From Rachicladosporium sp. CCFEE 5018 (lineage: Eukaryota; Ascomycota; Dothideomycetes; Cladosporiales; Cladosporiaceae), in NCBI GenBank assembly GCA_002077045.2, contig KZ111154.1, positions 705,525 through 748,759 on the forward strand: 43,235 nt of DNA, given 5' to 3'. Positions 9,981 through 21,600 of this stretch are shown here, one piece after another. The stretch's first letter is position 1; each line of letters starts with the position of its first letter. Below the pieces are notes generated by a model, which was given only the letters and a program-made list of their open reading frames with translations, did no database searches and was not told where the DNA came from. Made by a program: the position numbers and the translations under genes.

Positions 9981-10991
9981 ATGGCCACGCAAGGAGAGAA
10001 AGACCATCAGCTACGGCATAGGCTTGCTGAGTTGAAGCAGCGTCTTGTCATGCACAACCAGGAGATTGCCTCGCTGAGCGCAAGCAACGACGAGTCTGCA
10101 AAGAAGCTCGAGGCCGTGCGCGTGGCTTTTGAAGGAGGGCAGCAAGTGGCCAGTAGCACCCCGCCAACAGCCACCGAAGCGAAGAACATCGAGCTGAAGG
10201 CGAGGCTCGCCGAGCGTGATGTCCAGCGTGCGCGCACGCTTGCGCATGTCGACCAACAGCTCAAGGAGAGGACAATGGAGCTTGGTGAGCGGGCTGGGAG
10301 GGTGAGGGACTTGGGAAGGCTGCTGGGTGACAAGAAACGGGAGCTGGAAGAAGTTTGGGCTGAGCGCAGGAACGCGTTGTGCACTTCATGTCGGCTCGCG
10401 AGCGCAGAGCCTCGAGAGCGCCCGGAATCTGCTGCGCACGCCGACGTGCACGATCAGGAGCCGGTGCAGTGTCCAAAGCACACGGCTCTGGGTCGCTCAG
10501 AACCGGCCCTTCCATTCGTAGCTATGTCACGAGACGTCCTACTGGATCTGGCGCGCATCTCTGACCTCGGGAGCGACATTTCGACCTCTGCGCTGAATCG
10601 GTTGAGCGGGCTTGGCATACTCAGGGGACAGACTCCTGTGCCACAAGGTGCGTCGGGCCCGCTGAGCGGCAGACTACCGCGGGAGACACTGGGACCACAG
10701 ATCGCACACGGCGAGAGAGGTGGTGGTGGAGCTACTGTGGCGATTACTTCTGAGCCGCAAAGTCTGGGTTCGCCGCGTTGGCTTCGTGGGCAGGCATCGG
10801 ACAAGGCGGCAACATCTGAGCCGCGGCGCCGCGGTCCTCCACCTAGACCTAGCGCGCAGGAGACTGAGGCGGTGACTACACCCGAATCACGGCGCCGCGG
10901 TCCTCCGCCACGATCGTCTGCGCAGCATCATCAGGCGGCGGTCACATCTGAGCCGCGACGTCGTGGTCCTCCGCCCCGACCGGCCGCGTGA
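9981..10991 (+). CDS. Hypothetical coiled-coil protein with Arg/Pro-rich C-terminal repeats
   Basis: From the ATG at 9981 the product has 336 residues. The frame is open 28 codons further upstream, but only to a TTG. The first 150 residues are rich in Glu, Lys, Leu and Gln with heptad-like spacing (LRHRLAELKQRLVMHNQEIA; LGRLLGDKKRELEEVWAER), so a long coiled coil is likely. A Cys-x-x-Cys (CTSC) follows. The middle is low in structure, and the last 65 residues hold three repeats built on RRRGPPPR. The protein would be very basic at its end. I do not recognise the family and propose no function. It is unlikely to be a secreted or membrane protein, as no hydrophobic segment is visible. Confidence 0.65.
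   Translation: MATQGEKDHQLRHRLAELKQRLVMHNQEIASLSASNDESAKKLEAVRVAFEGGQQVASSTPPTATEAKNIELKARLAERDVQRARTLAHVDQQLKERTMELGERAGRVRDLGRLLGDKKRELEEVWAERRNALCTSCRLASAEPRERPESAAHADVHDQEPVQCPKHTALGRSEPALPFVAMSRDVLLDLARISDLGSDISTSALNRLSGLGILRGQTPVPQGASGPLSGRLPRETLGPQIAHGERGGGGATVAITSEPQSLGSPRWLRGQASDKAATSEPRRRGPPPRPSAQETEAVTTPESRRRGPPPRSSAQHHQAAVTSEPRRRGPPPRPAA
10803..10991 (+). repeat. Three tandem 22-23-codon repeats (RRRGPPPR units)
   Basis: The 3' end of the coiled-coil gene holds three units, each with S-E-P or P-E-S followed by RRRGPPPR and then S-A-Q or A-A. The DNA period is about 69 bases, with third-position and a few replacement differences between units. A weaker fourth trace (T-S-E-P-Q-S) lies near 10744. 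Confidence 0.8.
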
Positions 10992-11507
10992 CCTCTGATC
11001 GGACACGGCATGCACACCTGAGCCTACAAGACTAGATGTCCTCACCCTGACTTTGTAGCTAAGGACGTGAGACGGGACATACGCTTTCAATGCTAACTAG
11101 GTCCTTCCCTGGAGGTTGTCGGTCCCCTGATGAAAGTTGAGGATTGCTGAGGCGGTAGACGCCGCGGAAGAGCAAAGAAGACAGAACTCAAGGAAGCTGT
11201 TGATAGATCCTGATGTAGTAATGGATTGTCGAAAGGCGTGCGATTCAATCAGTGTCATTGAGGCTTACGTTGTTAACGTTACCTATTTGGTTTTTGCAAT
11301 CATGTAATTTAGGTTTGACGTCGGCCAGATGCCGGGAACACCCGTAATCTTAGCTGTAATGACCATTGAATCGAATCTTGGAGCTCGGCCACAGCATCAC
11401 GTCTACAGTAGCATCATTGTCACCCGGACATACTGCGTGCAGCCCTCACTGCCGCTACCTCCTCTCACTCCATCACGTCTCCGCTCCGCCAGCGGACCAC
11501 CGCTGCC
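10992..11507. other. Intergenic region upstream of cox5
   Basis: 516 bases without a supported gene. The last 80 bases before the cox5 ATG are C/T-rich, as is common upstream of fungal housekeeping starts. No other signal stands out. Confidence 0.55.
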
Positions 11508-12240
11508 ATGTACCGACTCCCCTCCCTATCCACCCGCACCCTCCTCCCTCGCGCCGCACCCTCCGCTGCCCGCTGCATAGCACCCGCTGCCGTCCAACAA
11601 CAGACCCGTCATGCACACGCCATCTCCAACCCGACGCTAGCGAATATCGAGAAGCGATGGGAGGGCATGCCACCCCAGGAGCAGGCCGATCTGTGGATGC
11701 AATTGAGGGATCGGATGAAGGTGGACTGGAATGAGATGACTGTGCAGGAGAAGAAAGCTGGTATGCCTCCTAGAGATGTCCTCACATAGTATCCAAGCGT
11801 GTTCTGTAGTGCTGACTCTTCTGCCAAAGCATACTGGATCGCGTTTGGCCCTCACGGCCCGCGCGCGCAGACTCCTCCAGGTGAGGGACGCCAGGTGTTC
11901 CTATACACCATGCTTGGCATTGGCGCTGCGGGTGCATTGTTCGGCTTCACGAGGTACTTTGCGCGACCGCCACCGAGGACGATGACGAAGGAGTACCAGG
12001 AGGCGACGAACGAGTACTTGCGGGTGAGTTTTGTTATTTTCCACGTGCTGCAGAATACTCCAATGAGTCCTACGAGAGACTCCGGCTTGGGTCCCGGGGA
12101 AATGGGAGCACGGACAATGCAGTGGCTAACATTACGATCTACTACAGGGCCTCAACGTCGAACCCATCTCCGGTCTGTCATCAGATGGCTACACAGGTCC
12201 AGGACAAGTGCAGAGCAAACCCGCGGCATCTCAGAAATAG
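11508..12240 (+). CDS. COX5: Cytochrome c oxidase subunit 5 (COX IV family), three exons
   Basis: This is a nuclear-encoded subunit of respiratory complex IV in the mitochondrial inner membrane. Exons are 11508-11760, 11830-12023 and 12148-12240. The introns have GTATGC...AAAG (69 nt) and GTGAGT...ACAG (124 nt, with a GCTAAC branch point). The joined frame gives 179 residues. An Arg/Ala/Ser-rich presequence (MYRLPSLSTRTLLPRAAP) is a mitochondrial signal. Then come ANIEKRWEGMPPQEQADLW, AYWIAFGPHGPR, and one membrane span (FLYTMLGIGAAGALFGFTRY). The tail contains N-V-E-P-I-S-G, as in fungal Cox5. Both introns are needed, since exon 1 would otherwise stop at 11789. It converges on the PKS-NRPS gene. 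Confidence 0.95.
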
Positions 12241-12681
12241 ACGCGCTGGTTTGTCAGATTGATTCACATATAAGAAGCAGCGGGGCGGAAATACGGGTAG
12301 AAGGGTGGGCAGTGTGGCCTCAAGGTGCCGGGCTGTGTATCTTAGAGCAAACGGCTAGAGATATCAATGTGTACAAAGCTTGTTATACCGCTCTTGCAAT
12401 ACTGGAACTACGTTGGTATGCGCATACAACAAGTGCAGCGAACATGCAAGTCAGTCGAAGGTTGTCTGCTTGCGATTGCGAGATGACACTGCGTGACCAG
12501 CTGAAGGGTGTCAATCTTGCGCGCGCGCTTTTCGGGGCACAGATCTCGGAGTCGGATTACATCGGACAGTCAGTGAATTAGTTCAAATGGAGCAACTTGA
12601 CTGACTACCGAAAACTACCAGATCCCTAAAAGACCAACGCCTCTTCTGACGAACACCCCAAACGCCTTGATCAATACAAAT
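12241..12681. other. Intergenic region between cox5 and PKS-NRPS stops
   Basis: 441 bases between two convergent genes. I looked on the minus strand beyond the PKS-NRPS stop for a reductase or thioesterase remnant: the same frame runs about 30 codons to the next stop and resembles neither. A plus-strand frame open through here is only read-through of cox5 introns. Confidence 0.6.
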
Positions 12682-15600
12682 CTACTCCTTGCCCTCCCTA
12701 TGCATCTGTACCATCTCAGCCATCTCCCCCAATGCAGTATTCTCGAACATCTCCACCAATGGCATCCTCACGCCAATACTTTGCTGCAACAAAGCATGCA
12801 ACTGCACAATCAGAATCGAATTCCCTCCAGCTTCAATGAAGTCCACTTCAGCCGTCGGCGTTACTGACGCGACGACCTCACTCGCTAGCACCTCACTCCA
12901 GATACCCCAGAGCCAGGCTTCGTCAGTCGTGAGACCGCTGAGCGAGTCACGGGTGGCGAGCGTGTTCTCCGGGAGAGGCAACATGGCGATGGCGCGGCGG
13001 TCGACTTTGAAGTGCTGTGTCAAGGGCAATGAAACGAGCTCGAGCATCATAGCCGGACGCATGTAGCCCGGCACTGGGATGCTATTGCGCAGACGTCGTA
13101 AGAAGCCGGCTCGGTCGGCTGGCGGGTGTGTTGGAGTGAAGACCACGTGCGCTACGAGGTAGGCGGCTTCGCCTTCGCCGCGGAGAGAGCAGATTGCTTC
13201 TGTCAGCGCACCCTCCGACGTCGCCAAGATCGAGCTCTCAATGTCGGTCAACTCCACGCGCATACCACGGAGCTTGATCTGAGTTGCTTCGCCACCCCTG
13301 CCATCAAACAGGAGAGCGCCGTCTGAGCGGAGACGACCGCGGTCACCCGTGCAGAAGAGAGTGTGGTGGCCTTGAGCTTCCTCGTCGGCGGAGGAAAAGG
13401 TGTCAGGGATGAAAGCTGCGGCAGTCAAATCCGGTCTGTTCAGGTAGCCGAGACCGACACTCGGGCCGCCAATGAAAATGTCGCCTGGGAAGCCTGGGGC
13501 GACCGGTCGGCGCTCTTCGTCGAGGATGTAGACGGAGTAGTTGGGGATCGTGTGGCCTAGTGGGAGACGCTCTGGCAGTGCGCTGCGGTAGTCGATCTCG
13601 ATTGCGCTGGAGTAGAAGCAGGTCTCCGCTGGGCCGTACGAGTTGAAAACCTTGAGGTCTTGCAGATGTAAGCTGCGGAATTGCTCGAGGACAGTGGTCG
13701 ATAGTGCTTCGCCACCGGTGAGTGCCGAAGTGTACGGAGCTGCACTCTTGAGATGCTCTGAACCGATAGAAATCCAGGACGAGTACTCCAGTGGAGTGGC
13801 GACTGTGCAAGTGATCTTCTGCTCAGCAATGATAGCGCTGATCTTGTGCGAGTCTCGCCGCGATTCAGCCGGCACAACAAAGGTCATGCCGCCGGTCGCC
13901 GGTCCGAGCAAGGCTTGCCAGATCGACATATCGAACGTCTGAGCGCTGTGCTGTAGCACGCGCTGCGATACGGCGCCAAGGAGACGGTAGGTACCTTCCA
14001 CGTTATTCAGAATGCCAGCATGGGACAAGATGTGTCCCTTTGGCACTCCAGTTGTGCCTGAAGTGTAAAGCACCACGCAAGCAGCCTCGGCTGAAGCCTG
14101 GCAAGGTATAGTCTCGGCAACCTTCGATACCTCGTCGATGCGCACAATGGCGGCCTTGTGTGTCGGCAAGCTGTCTACTGCAAGGTTCGCATCTATGAAG
14201 ACAGCAGCTGGCTGACAGTCCTCGAAGATTGTGGCCAGTCTTGTGGCAGGGTGTGTGGGATCGACTGGGCAGTACACGGCGCCGCACTTCATGACAGCGT
14301 AGAATGCACAGATCCAATCCACAGTCGGCGAGAGCGTCGAGAGTACCTTTGATCCGGCCTTCACACCAACACTCTGAAGGTGAGCGGCGATGTTGTTGAT
14401 CTTGTCAGTGAGGGCTGCGTACGTCAGGCTGGTGTCCGGGCTGGCGAGAGCGATATCGTTGGGAGCAACTGCTGCGTGTGCGATGAGGCGATCGATCATC
14501 GTAGGCTCCCAATGAGTCGGCACTGTCGGACCTTTGCCGAGCTGCAGGGACTTCGTCAACTCGCTGCGAGAGAAGAGCTGCACTTCCTCGACACGGAGTG
14601 CAGGGTTCCTGCTGAATGCTGTCACGAGGTTGACGTAGCTCTTCAGTAGCGGCTTGACATCTTCCTTGGCGTAGACGGAGCTCTGCAACTTGAAAGTGAT
14701 CATAGGATCCTTGCTGGGATCATCCAAGACCTCCAGCGTGATGTCGTATGCTGTCCGGGAGCGGGACATGAGCACCTCCGTGATATCTGCGCCGCCGATA
14801 CGACCGGACTCAGCCTGGCCTTGCTTGTAATCAAAGCCGACCTGGAACAATGGCGAGTGGGTGGACGCACGTGCGATATTGAGCCTTTGCAACAGCAAAT
14901 CGAATGTCGGCTTGGAATGCAGTAGTGCGTCTTGGATCTGTGTCTTGGCCTGCGTAATGGCACCACCAAAGGTCGATGCAGTATCGTACTGTTGTCTGAT
15001 GGGGAGGAGGTTGATGTAGAATCCGCATGTCGAGATGTCGTCGAGGGAGGTCCTGTTCGCATCGGACACACCAATGACGATATCGTCGTTACCGGTAAGT
15101 CTCGCGAGCAGTACATGGAAGGCAGCGAGGTAGAAGTGGATTGGCGTCGCCTTGTGCTTCCGGCTGCGGTCCTTGATACGTGCGGCTACCATGGGCTGGA
15201 GACGGACGGTGTCCTCGTGATAAGACCAAGCGACTGCCTTTGATCTTGTTTTAGTCTGCGACAAAGGAAGCAGGGACAGCACGGGTGGCAGCGTCCTGTA
15301 TTGTGCATCCCAGTACGCCAGATCGGACTCCATAAGGCCGTTGTCGTACTCCAAACGCTGGCGGGCAGCAAAGTCGGCGTACTGTGGTGCTGGCGGCAAG
15401 CTCTCACCAGCGTAGATCTTAGCAATCTCGTTAAACAGCATCTCGTAACTCCACCCGTCAGAGACGATATGGTGGTAAGCAATGACCAGAAAGTGCTGAT
15501 TTTCTGCCCAGGGGAAGTCCACCACTCGCGTTGTGTCGCCAGTGACCAAGTCATAGACGTGGTGCTCCATAGCTCTGAAACCTTCGAGAGCTGCTTCCTT

Positions 15601-18600
15601 GTCGCGAACAGCCACATTCTCAAACTTCATCCGCGTCTGACGGGGTACAGCTTGCATTGGCCGGTCGGGTCTACCCTCGGGCTCATAGAAGCGCGTCCTG
15701 TACGTCTCGTGGCGCTGTACAGCGGCGTTGACTGCGTCACCGAGTCGCTCTAAACTAATCTGACCGGTCATCCACAAGCCAACGGTAACGTTGAAGGCAG
15801 ATGGGTCATCGACTAGATGTCGCATAAGCCAGAATCTTGCTTGACCAAACGACATGACTTCTTCTCGTGTGACCTCCGGTTCCTCGATCGAAAGTAGTTC
15901 GAACGGATTTGCCTTCTCTTGACCGGCGTCGAGCGAGCCATAGAATGTAGGCGGGGTCAAGACCGCCGAAAGCACAGCAGCATCCAAGGTGTCTATGTCT
16001 GACGAGCCGGACGATCCTGTCGGTATAGTCGTCTCTGTGTCAGAGTCATCCGGGGTCAGGTCGACTATGCCGTCGCTAAGTTCCATAGTCCCCGCTGGCA
16101 AGGCTGGCACGAGCTCAGGACCAAGTCTGCCCGCCGCATCTTGCGCCAGATCATCCACGGAAGCACCACCCAGAACCTTCAGCACCGGCATATCCAAGCC
16201 CAGCTCCTTCGAAAACCATGTACGAATGGTGACAGCGACCAGGCTGTCAACACCCTGGTCCACAAGGGCCACAGTGGAATCGAGTGTATCTTCAGCAGCG
16301 AGCTGCAATGCAATGTGCAATTTGTCAATCAAGCCATCTTGGATAGCCGCGATAGCAGCGTCAATATCGGAGGCACGCATCAATCGCTCCTTGATAGATC
16401 CTCGTCCTGATACGTCTCCACTGCTGTCTGAAGCACGGCCCTTGCGATTCGGGAGTTTGAAATGACTCAATCGAGGATCGTCAAAGTATGGAAGGTGGTC
16501 GCGGTGGATGTGGTCCATGAATGGCATTCCAGTCGTGATTTCGAGTGCCTCTGATGATCCTGGCCGGCCAGCGACGACAGCTTCGGCAAATTGGGTATGG
16601 AGATTCGACTCGGAAAGTGGCTCGAACATGTAGCGGCTGATAGTGTAGTCTTCTTCGCGAGCGGCCTTCGCAATGAATCCCACGCCGTAAACCGCGCCGA
16701 TGTTCATGGATGAGCCCGCTAGGCCACGCGCACGTCGCTGTGCTGTCAGAGACGACAAGTATGCATTTGCTGCACTGTAGTTGCTTTGTCCCGGATTGCC
16801 TCCCACCATGACGAGGGAGGAGAACATGACAAAGAACTCGAGTGGATCCTCGGGATCGGAGAAGATCTCGTGCAGATTCTTTGCGCCCTGTATCTTCGGG
16901 GCGAGCACGAGCTCCATCATGTCGAGCTCCATATTCTCGAAAAGACTGTCCTGGAGGACCAGAGGACCGAACGCAATGCCTCCGACTGCAGGCATGCGTT
17001 CGCTGATGGCAGCAAGTCCATTCTTGACACTCTCTTTCTTCGTCACGTCCCTATGAAAATAGTCAGCATTTGTTATGGTACAGTACGAGATACAGTCTGC
17101 AAAACATACATTGACTGGACCACGACATCTCCCCCCAGCTCTCGCATGTTGTCAAGCCATCGAGGATCGATGGACGGATTGCGGCTCGTGAGGACAATGC
17201 AGCGCGCACCATGTTGGATCATCCAGCGACATAGAGAGCGGCCCATATCACCTGCCAATCCTACAAGTAGGTAGGTCTTGTCGGTGCTGAACAATGCGCC
17301 TGTGTCAATTGGCTCCGCGCGAAGAGTGACGGTGGCTTCCTTCGTCCAGTCGATAGCATGGACTGGTACTACGTTCGTGTTGTCCACGGCACTAGATAGC
17401 GAAACTGTTTCGTCCTGCGCGTGGTCATCAGGCTGGGCTCTCACCACGATCGCAGCGGCTGCTGCGGCCAGATCCTCGGCTCCAGCAGGGCTAACTGTAG
17501 TAGGTGAGAGCGAAAACAGGTCAGCGAACCGCAATCGCGAGCGACACGAACTCGGCAGTAGCTCTGTCACTCGAGCTGCGATACCAGTGGGTCCTGAGGT
17601 CGTCCCAGACAGATCAATGGATCGAGCAAGGGCTTGTGGGAACTTGCGAACGATGTCGGTATTTAGCTCCTTCTCATGCAAGGCAAGTGTGAGAGCGGCT
17701 CCTCCGTTCTTCGTAATGCCTGTACTTGAAAGCATGCGCACAGTGACTTTTACCTCCCGCGCACGTCGCAGTAATGGCTGTATCAGAGCATCGGGCGTAT
17801 TCAGTACTACCACTGCGACTCCCGCAGTCAAACCGTCCAGTATCGTAGTCGAGACGGCCTCCATGACGACATCAAGGACTGACAATTCTTGTTTCGGCGA
17901 GGAGACCGCGTCTGGCGACACCGCCACAGTAGATGCGATTGAGTTAGTAAGTGCGATGACCGGCGCCTTCCCATCATCTCGGCGACCCTTCACGACGTAG
18001 AAGTAGCCCTCGGTGCCGATCTTGATCGCATGAGACGAACTCTGCAGGACTTGGAGATCGACCTTCTCTGCTGTGAAGGCCGACCGATGACTGGCTCCTG
18101 TGTCGAGTACCTTAGTGAGGTAAGACACCTGCTCGTCGCGAATCAACGCAACATTCAAAGACCCACGCTCATGGATAGTCTCGATGTTGCGACGACCCGA
18201 ATTGAGCCTGTCGTTCCGGACGGCATCAGTCATCAGTCTCGGGATCGCAAGTCTTCCGTCCTTGAGGCTAAGTTCCGGCTCAGTTGTCCACACGATACCT
18301 TCCGGCACCCATACACGCTCGCTTTCCAGTCGCACAAGGGCTGACAGCAGGATGTCGGATGCGCGCTCGCAAGGACCATCAAGCTCCAAGGCCTGTATAT
18401 TGACATCATTGTACTCGAGTCGAAGTGATCGGAGGAAGCCGATTGATACGGCATGATATGGTTTCTCGACCACGCTGTCAGTAATCCAGAGAATGTTGGC
18501 TGCAGAGAACAGCAGCATCTTCACGGCCTCGAAGTTATCTTCCTCCAGACTGTCAAAGAGCTGTTGATCGATATCGGCAAGTATAAGGAAAGTAGCTTTG

Positions 18601-21600
18601 GTAGGGATGTCGGCCTCCAACAGGTCCTCCCACCTTTTGACCACTGAAACATGCCGGGCAGGCAGTGTGTCCTGTATCTCGTCCACGATGTCGGCAGTCC
18701 TTGCTGTAAATCCTCCGATGATGACGAGAGGCGACTCAAATTTCTCGGAGATTTGAGCAAGGGGGTTCAGCAATGGAACAGTGCGCTCACTGACAGCTTG
18801 AGCACTGAACAGCGAGACCGGGAATTCAGGAGAATCCGCGTCTTCAGATTTGCAGTTGACGGCGGTGAATCCAGCATCTTGCATAAGGGCAGACCATTGG
18901 TCGATCGTCACGAAAGGCTCCAGGGCACGGCCTTCTTCAACACCTGCCCACCAGCCAGAGAAAAGTCCGAAGACGAAACCGCTCCGGAAGGACGTAGGGT
19001 TTGTGAGTTCGAGCAGAATGAGTCGCCCACCAGGTTTCATCATTGTTCGAACATTGCGTAAGGTCTTGCTCAGGTCGGGTGTGGCGTGCAACACGTTGGC
19101 CGCGATGACCAGATCGTACGAAGCAGCAGAGAAACCTTGCGCGAGAGGCTCGCTGGTGATATCCAGTGTCGCAAAGTCTGCCCTGTCTCCGAGCTCGCCG
19201 GGGAAAATTGACTTTGCGCTCTCGAAGAAGTCGGCACTAATGTCGGTGAACATGTAGCTGTTGAAAGCGCCTTCGCAGCCTTTAATGACATGTTTGGTAG
19301 CGCCTCCAGTTCCGCCACCAATCTCGAGAATGTCCATATTCTGATACCGATGGGACAATTGCCGTACAAGATCTACCATCAGACTGTTGCCAGGTTTCGA
19401 GCTCATGTTCGTTTCATAGAAAGTGGTCAGTAGCCCATCATAGTTGAGCACTTCGAAGAAGCTGCCTGGATCGATGTTACCCGCAAGCAGATACTCGCCA
19501 GTGCGGCGGATTATCTCAGTGTCGGGAATGCCAATGACACTGAAATAGGTCAGCCCATGTCACCGGTCAAGGACACACATCTAGCGTGATTTACCTTTCA
19601 CACACGACTGCGACCAGGTCCGCAGTATCCTGCTCCCAGCTTGATTCGTACCAAGGATGACCGCCAGAGTGCGCTGTTGCCAGAACGTGAGTGCACCAGC
19701 GATCATAATACTCCATATACGCAGGCATCGAATCAGCAGGTACCAATGTGCTTCGCCTCTCAAGATAGCTTCGTACATAGTAGAAGACAAGACGTTCCAG
19801 GTCGTAGGCAGCTTTCTTCTCGGTGTCGCTCGCCCTTAGCTCAGGCTTGCTCAGCATTGTATCGACGTCGTAGGGACCCCAGACCCACTTCTGGAACAGT
19901 TTCTTGTCGTCGTCGGCCGTGGGCGGAGAGAAAGGCTTGAACCGGAAGCCCTCGACCTGCAAGAGTGTGGCGAAGTCATCCGTTGTCAGTTCTACGTCAC
20001 CACCGATCATCTGACGGAGATTTGGTGCTATGGCGGAGCTGAAGTGGATATCTTTGGCATCCGCGTGGGCCTGTGCGATCAGGTAAGGATTCACGGCAAT
20101 CCTGCCAATCGCTACGGGGACGTGCAATGAAGTGAGAGAGCCATCGCCGGGATACATGAACGCTCCGATGAACGCCTGGAAAGCGACGTCAAGTGTTGCA
20201 GGGTGCAATATCAGGGACCGCTCATTCTCACTGAAGGTAGCCAGCTTGATCGTGCCTCTCGACTGCTTGTCTGCCCTCTTGACCGTCTGGAGACCTCGAA
20301 AGTCTTTGGTGTAGCCGTACCCAAGCGCAGCAAGCTCGGCGTAGAAAGCATCAATATAGACAGAGTTCATATGAGGTGGCTCAACAGTACCTTTCGGCAG
20401 GGCATCGGCGTTCGGCTCTCCAAGCGTGATGACGATCTTGCCACCCGCAGACCACGAGAGCTGCTGTTCCTTAGCCAGACATGAGTCGCAAGAGAATTGC
20501 AGGGCCAAAGTGTTTGACGTTTGCTCGGGCAAGGCGCTCATGATAAACTGCAGCTCGACCATACTATCCTCGTCATCGAAGGTGATGGCCTTGCCGATGG
20601 AAAGATCTAGAATCTCGAGCAGACGAATGGGTCGTCCATCAGCGACGTGTTCTGCAGCCTCCATAGCCATGACTGCGTAGCCAGCGCCTGGGAACACGGT
20701 CTGGCCCTGGAGTTGATGACCATCGAGCCATGAGATGTCCCGCTGGCGCAGATACTGATGCCACTGTAGCGAGGACGAAGTGCTATTTCCCGAAAGCTTG
20801 CCCAACAACGGATGTCGTTCGCTGGTATCGTGCAGATGATTGCGCGTGGCACGCGACTCGATGGAATACGTCTTAGAATGATCCCAAGCATATCGCGGTA
20901 GAGACTTGGTAGTGCTTTCTGCCGTGGCACGAGGCGACATGACCGAGAGCCAGTGAGTTGCATCGAAACCTGCAGGTCCGGATCGCTGCCAGAGCAACCC
21001 AAGCGCTGCCTGAAAGGCAAGTATGTCGTTGCCTTTGCGCTCCATGCAGCCCACGTATGGGAGCTCCATGTTCACAGCTGCCTGTATAGTGGCCAAGCAT
21101 GGGCCCTTTAATGCAGGATGACACCCGACTTCGATTGCCATCTCTAGGGGGTCAAAGTCGACGACAGCTTTCTCGACAGCTTGAGAGAACAGCACCGGCG
21201 AGATAAGGTTATCTCTCCAATAGGTGGCTGTCACATCTTCTGCTCCCATGATCTTGCCCTGATGCACCGAAGACAGCCACGCCGGGTGGGGGATACTCTG
21301 ATCCAAAGCCACACGCGGCACACAACTCTGCATTGCTGTTATGTAGGCTTCGGCACAACTCAACATGTGGTGTGAGTGGTAAGCCTTGTCGACTTTCAGA
21401 AGGCGAGCGAATGTAGATTCATCATCAAGCATGTCCTTCAGTTCCAGTATCGCATCAGTATCGCCAGAGAACGTCACGCTGCTCGGAGAGTTGCTCGCAG
21501 CTACGCAGAGACGACCTTCGAACATGTCCAATGCACAGATCTCATGGGCATCCTCGAGAGATGTGCCGGATGCCAACATAGATCCTGCGGCGCCAGACGG

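Noticed and set aside
11799..12581. A 260-codon plus-strand open frame after cox5 exon 1
   Set aside because: It is cox5 exon 2 read on through intron 2 and beyond. The third exon in another frame gives the conserved Cox5 tail, so the long frame is fortuitous.
12590..12681. Possible remnant of a reductase domain after the PKS-NRPS stop
   Set aside because: The continued frame runs about 30 codons with no resemblance to a reductase and then stops.
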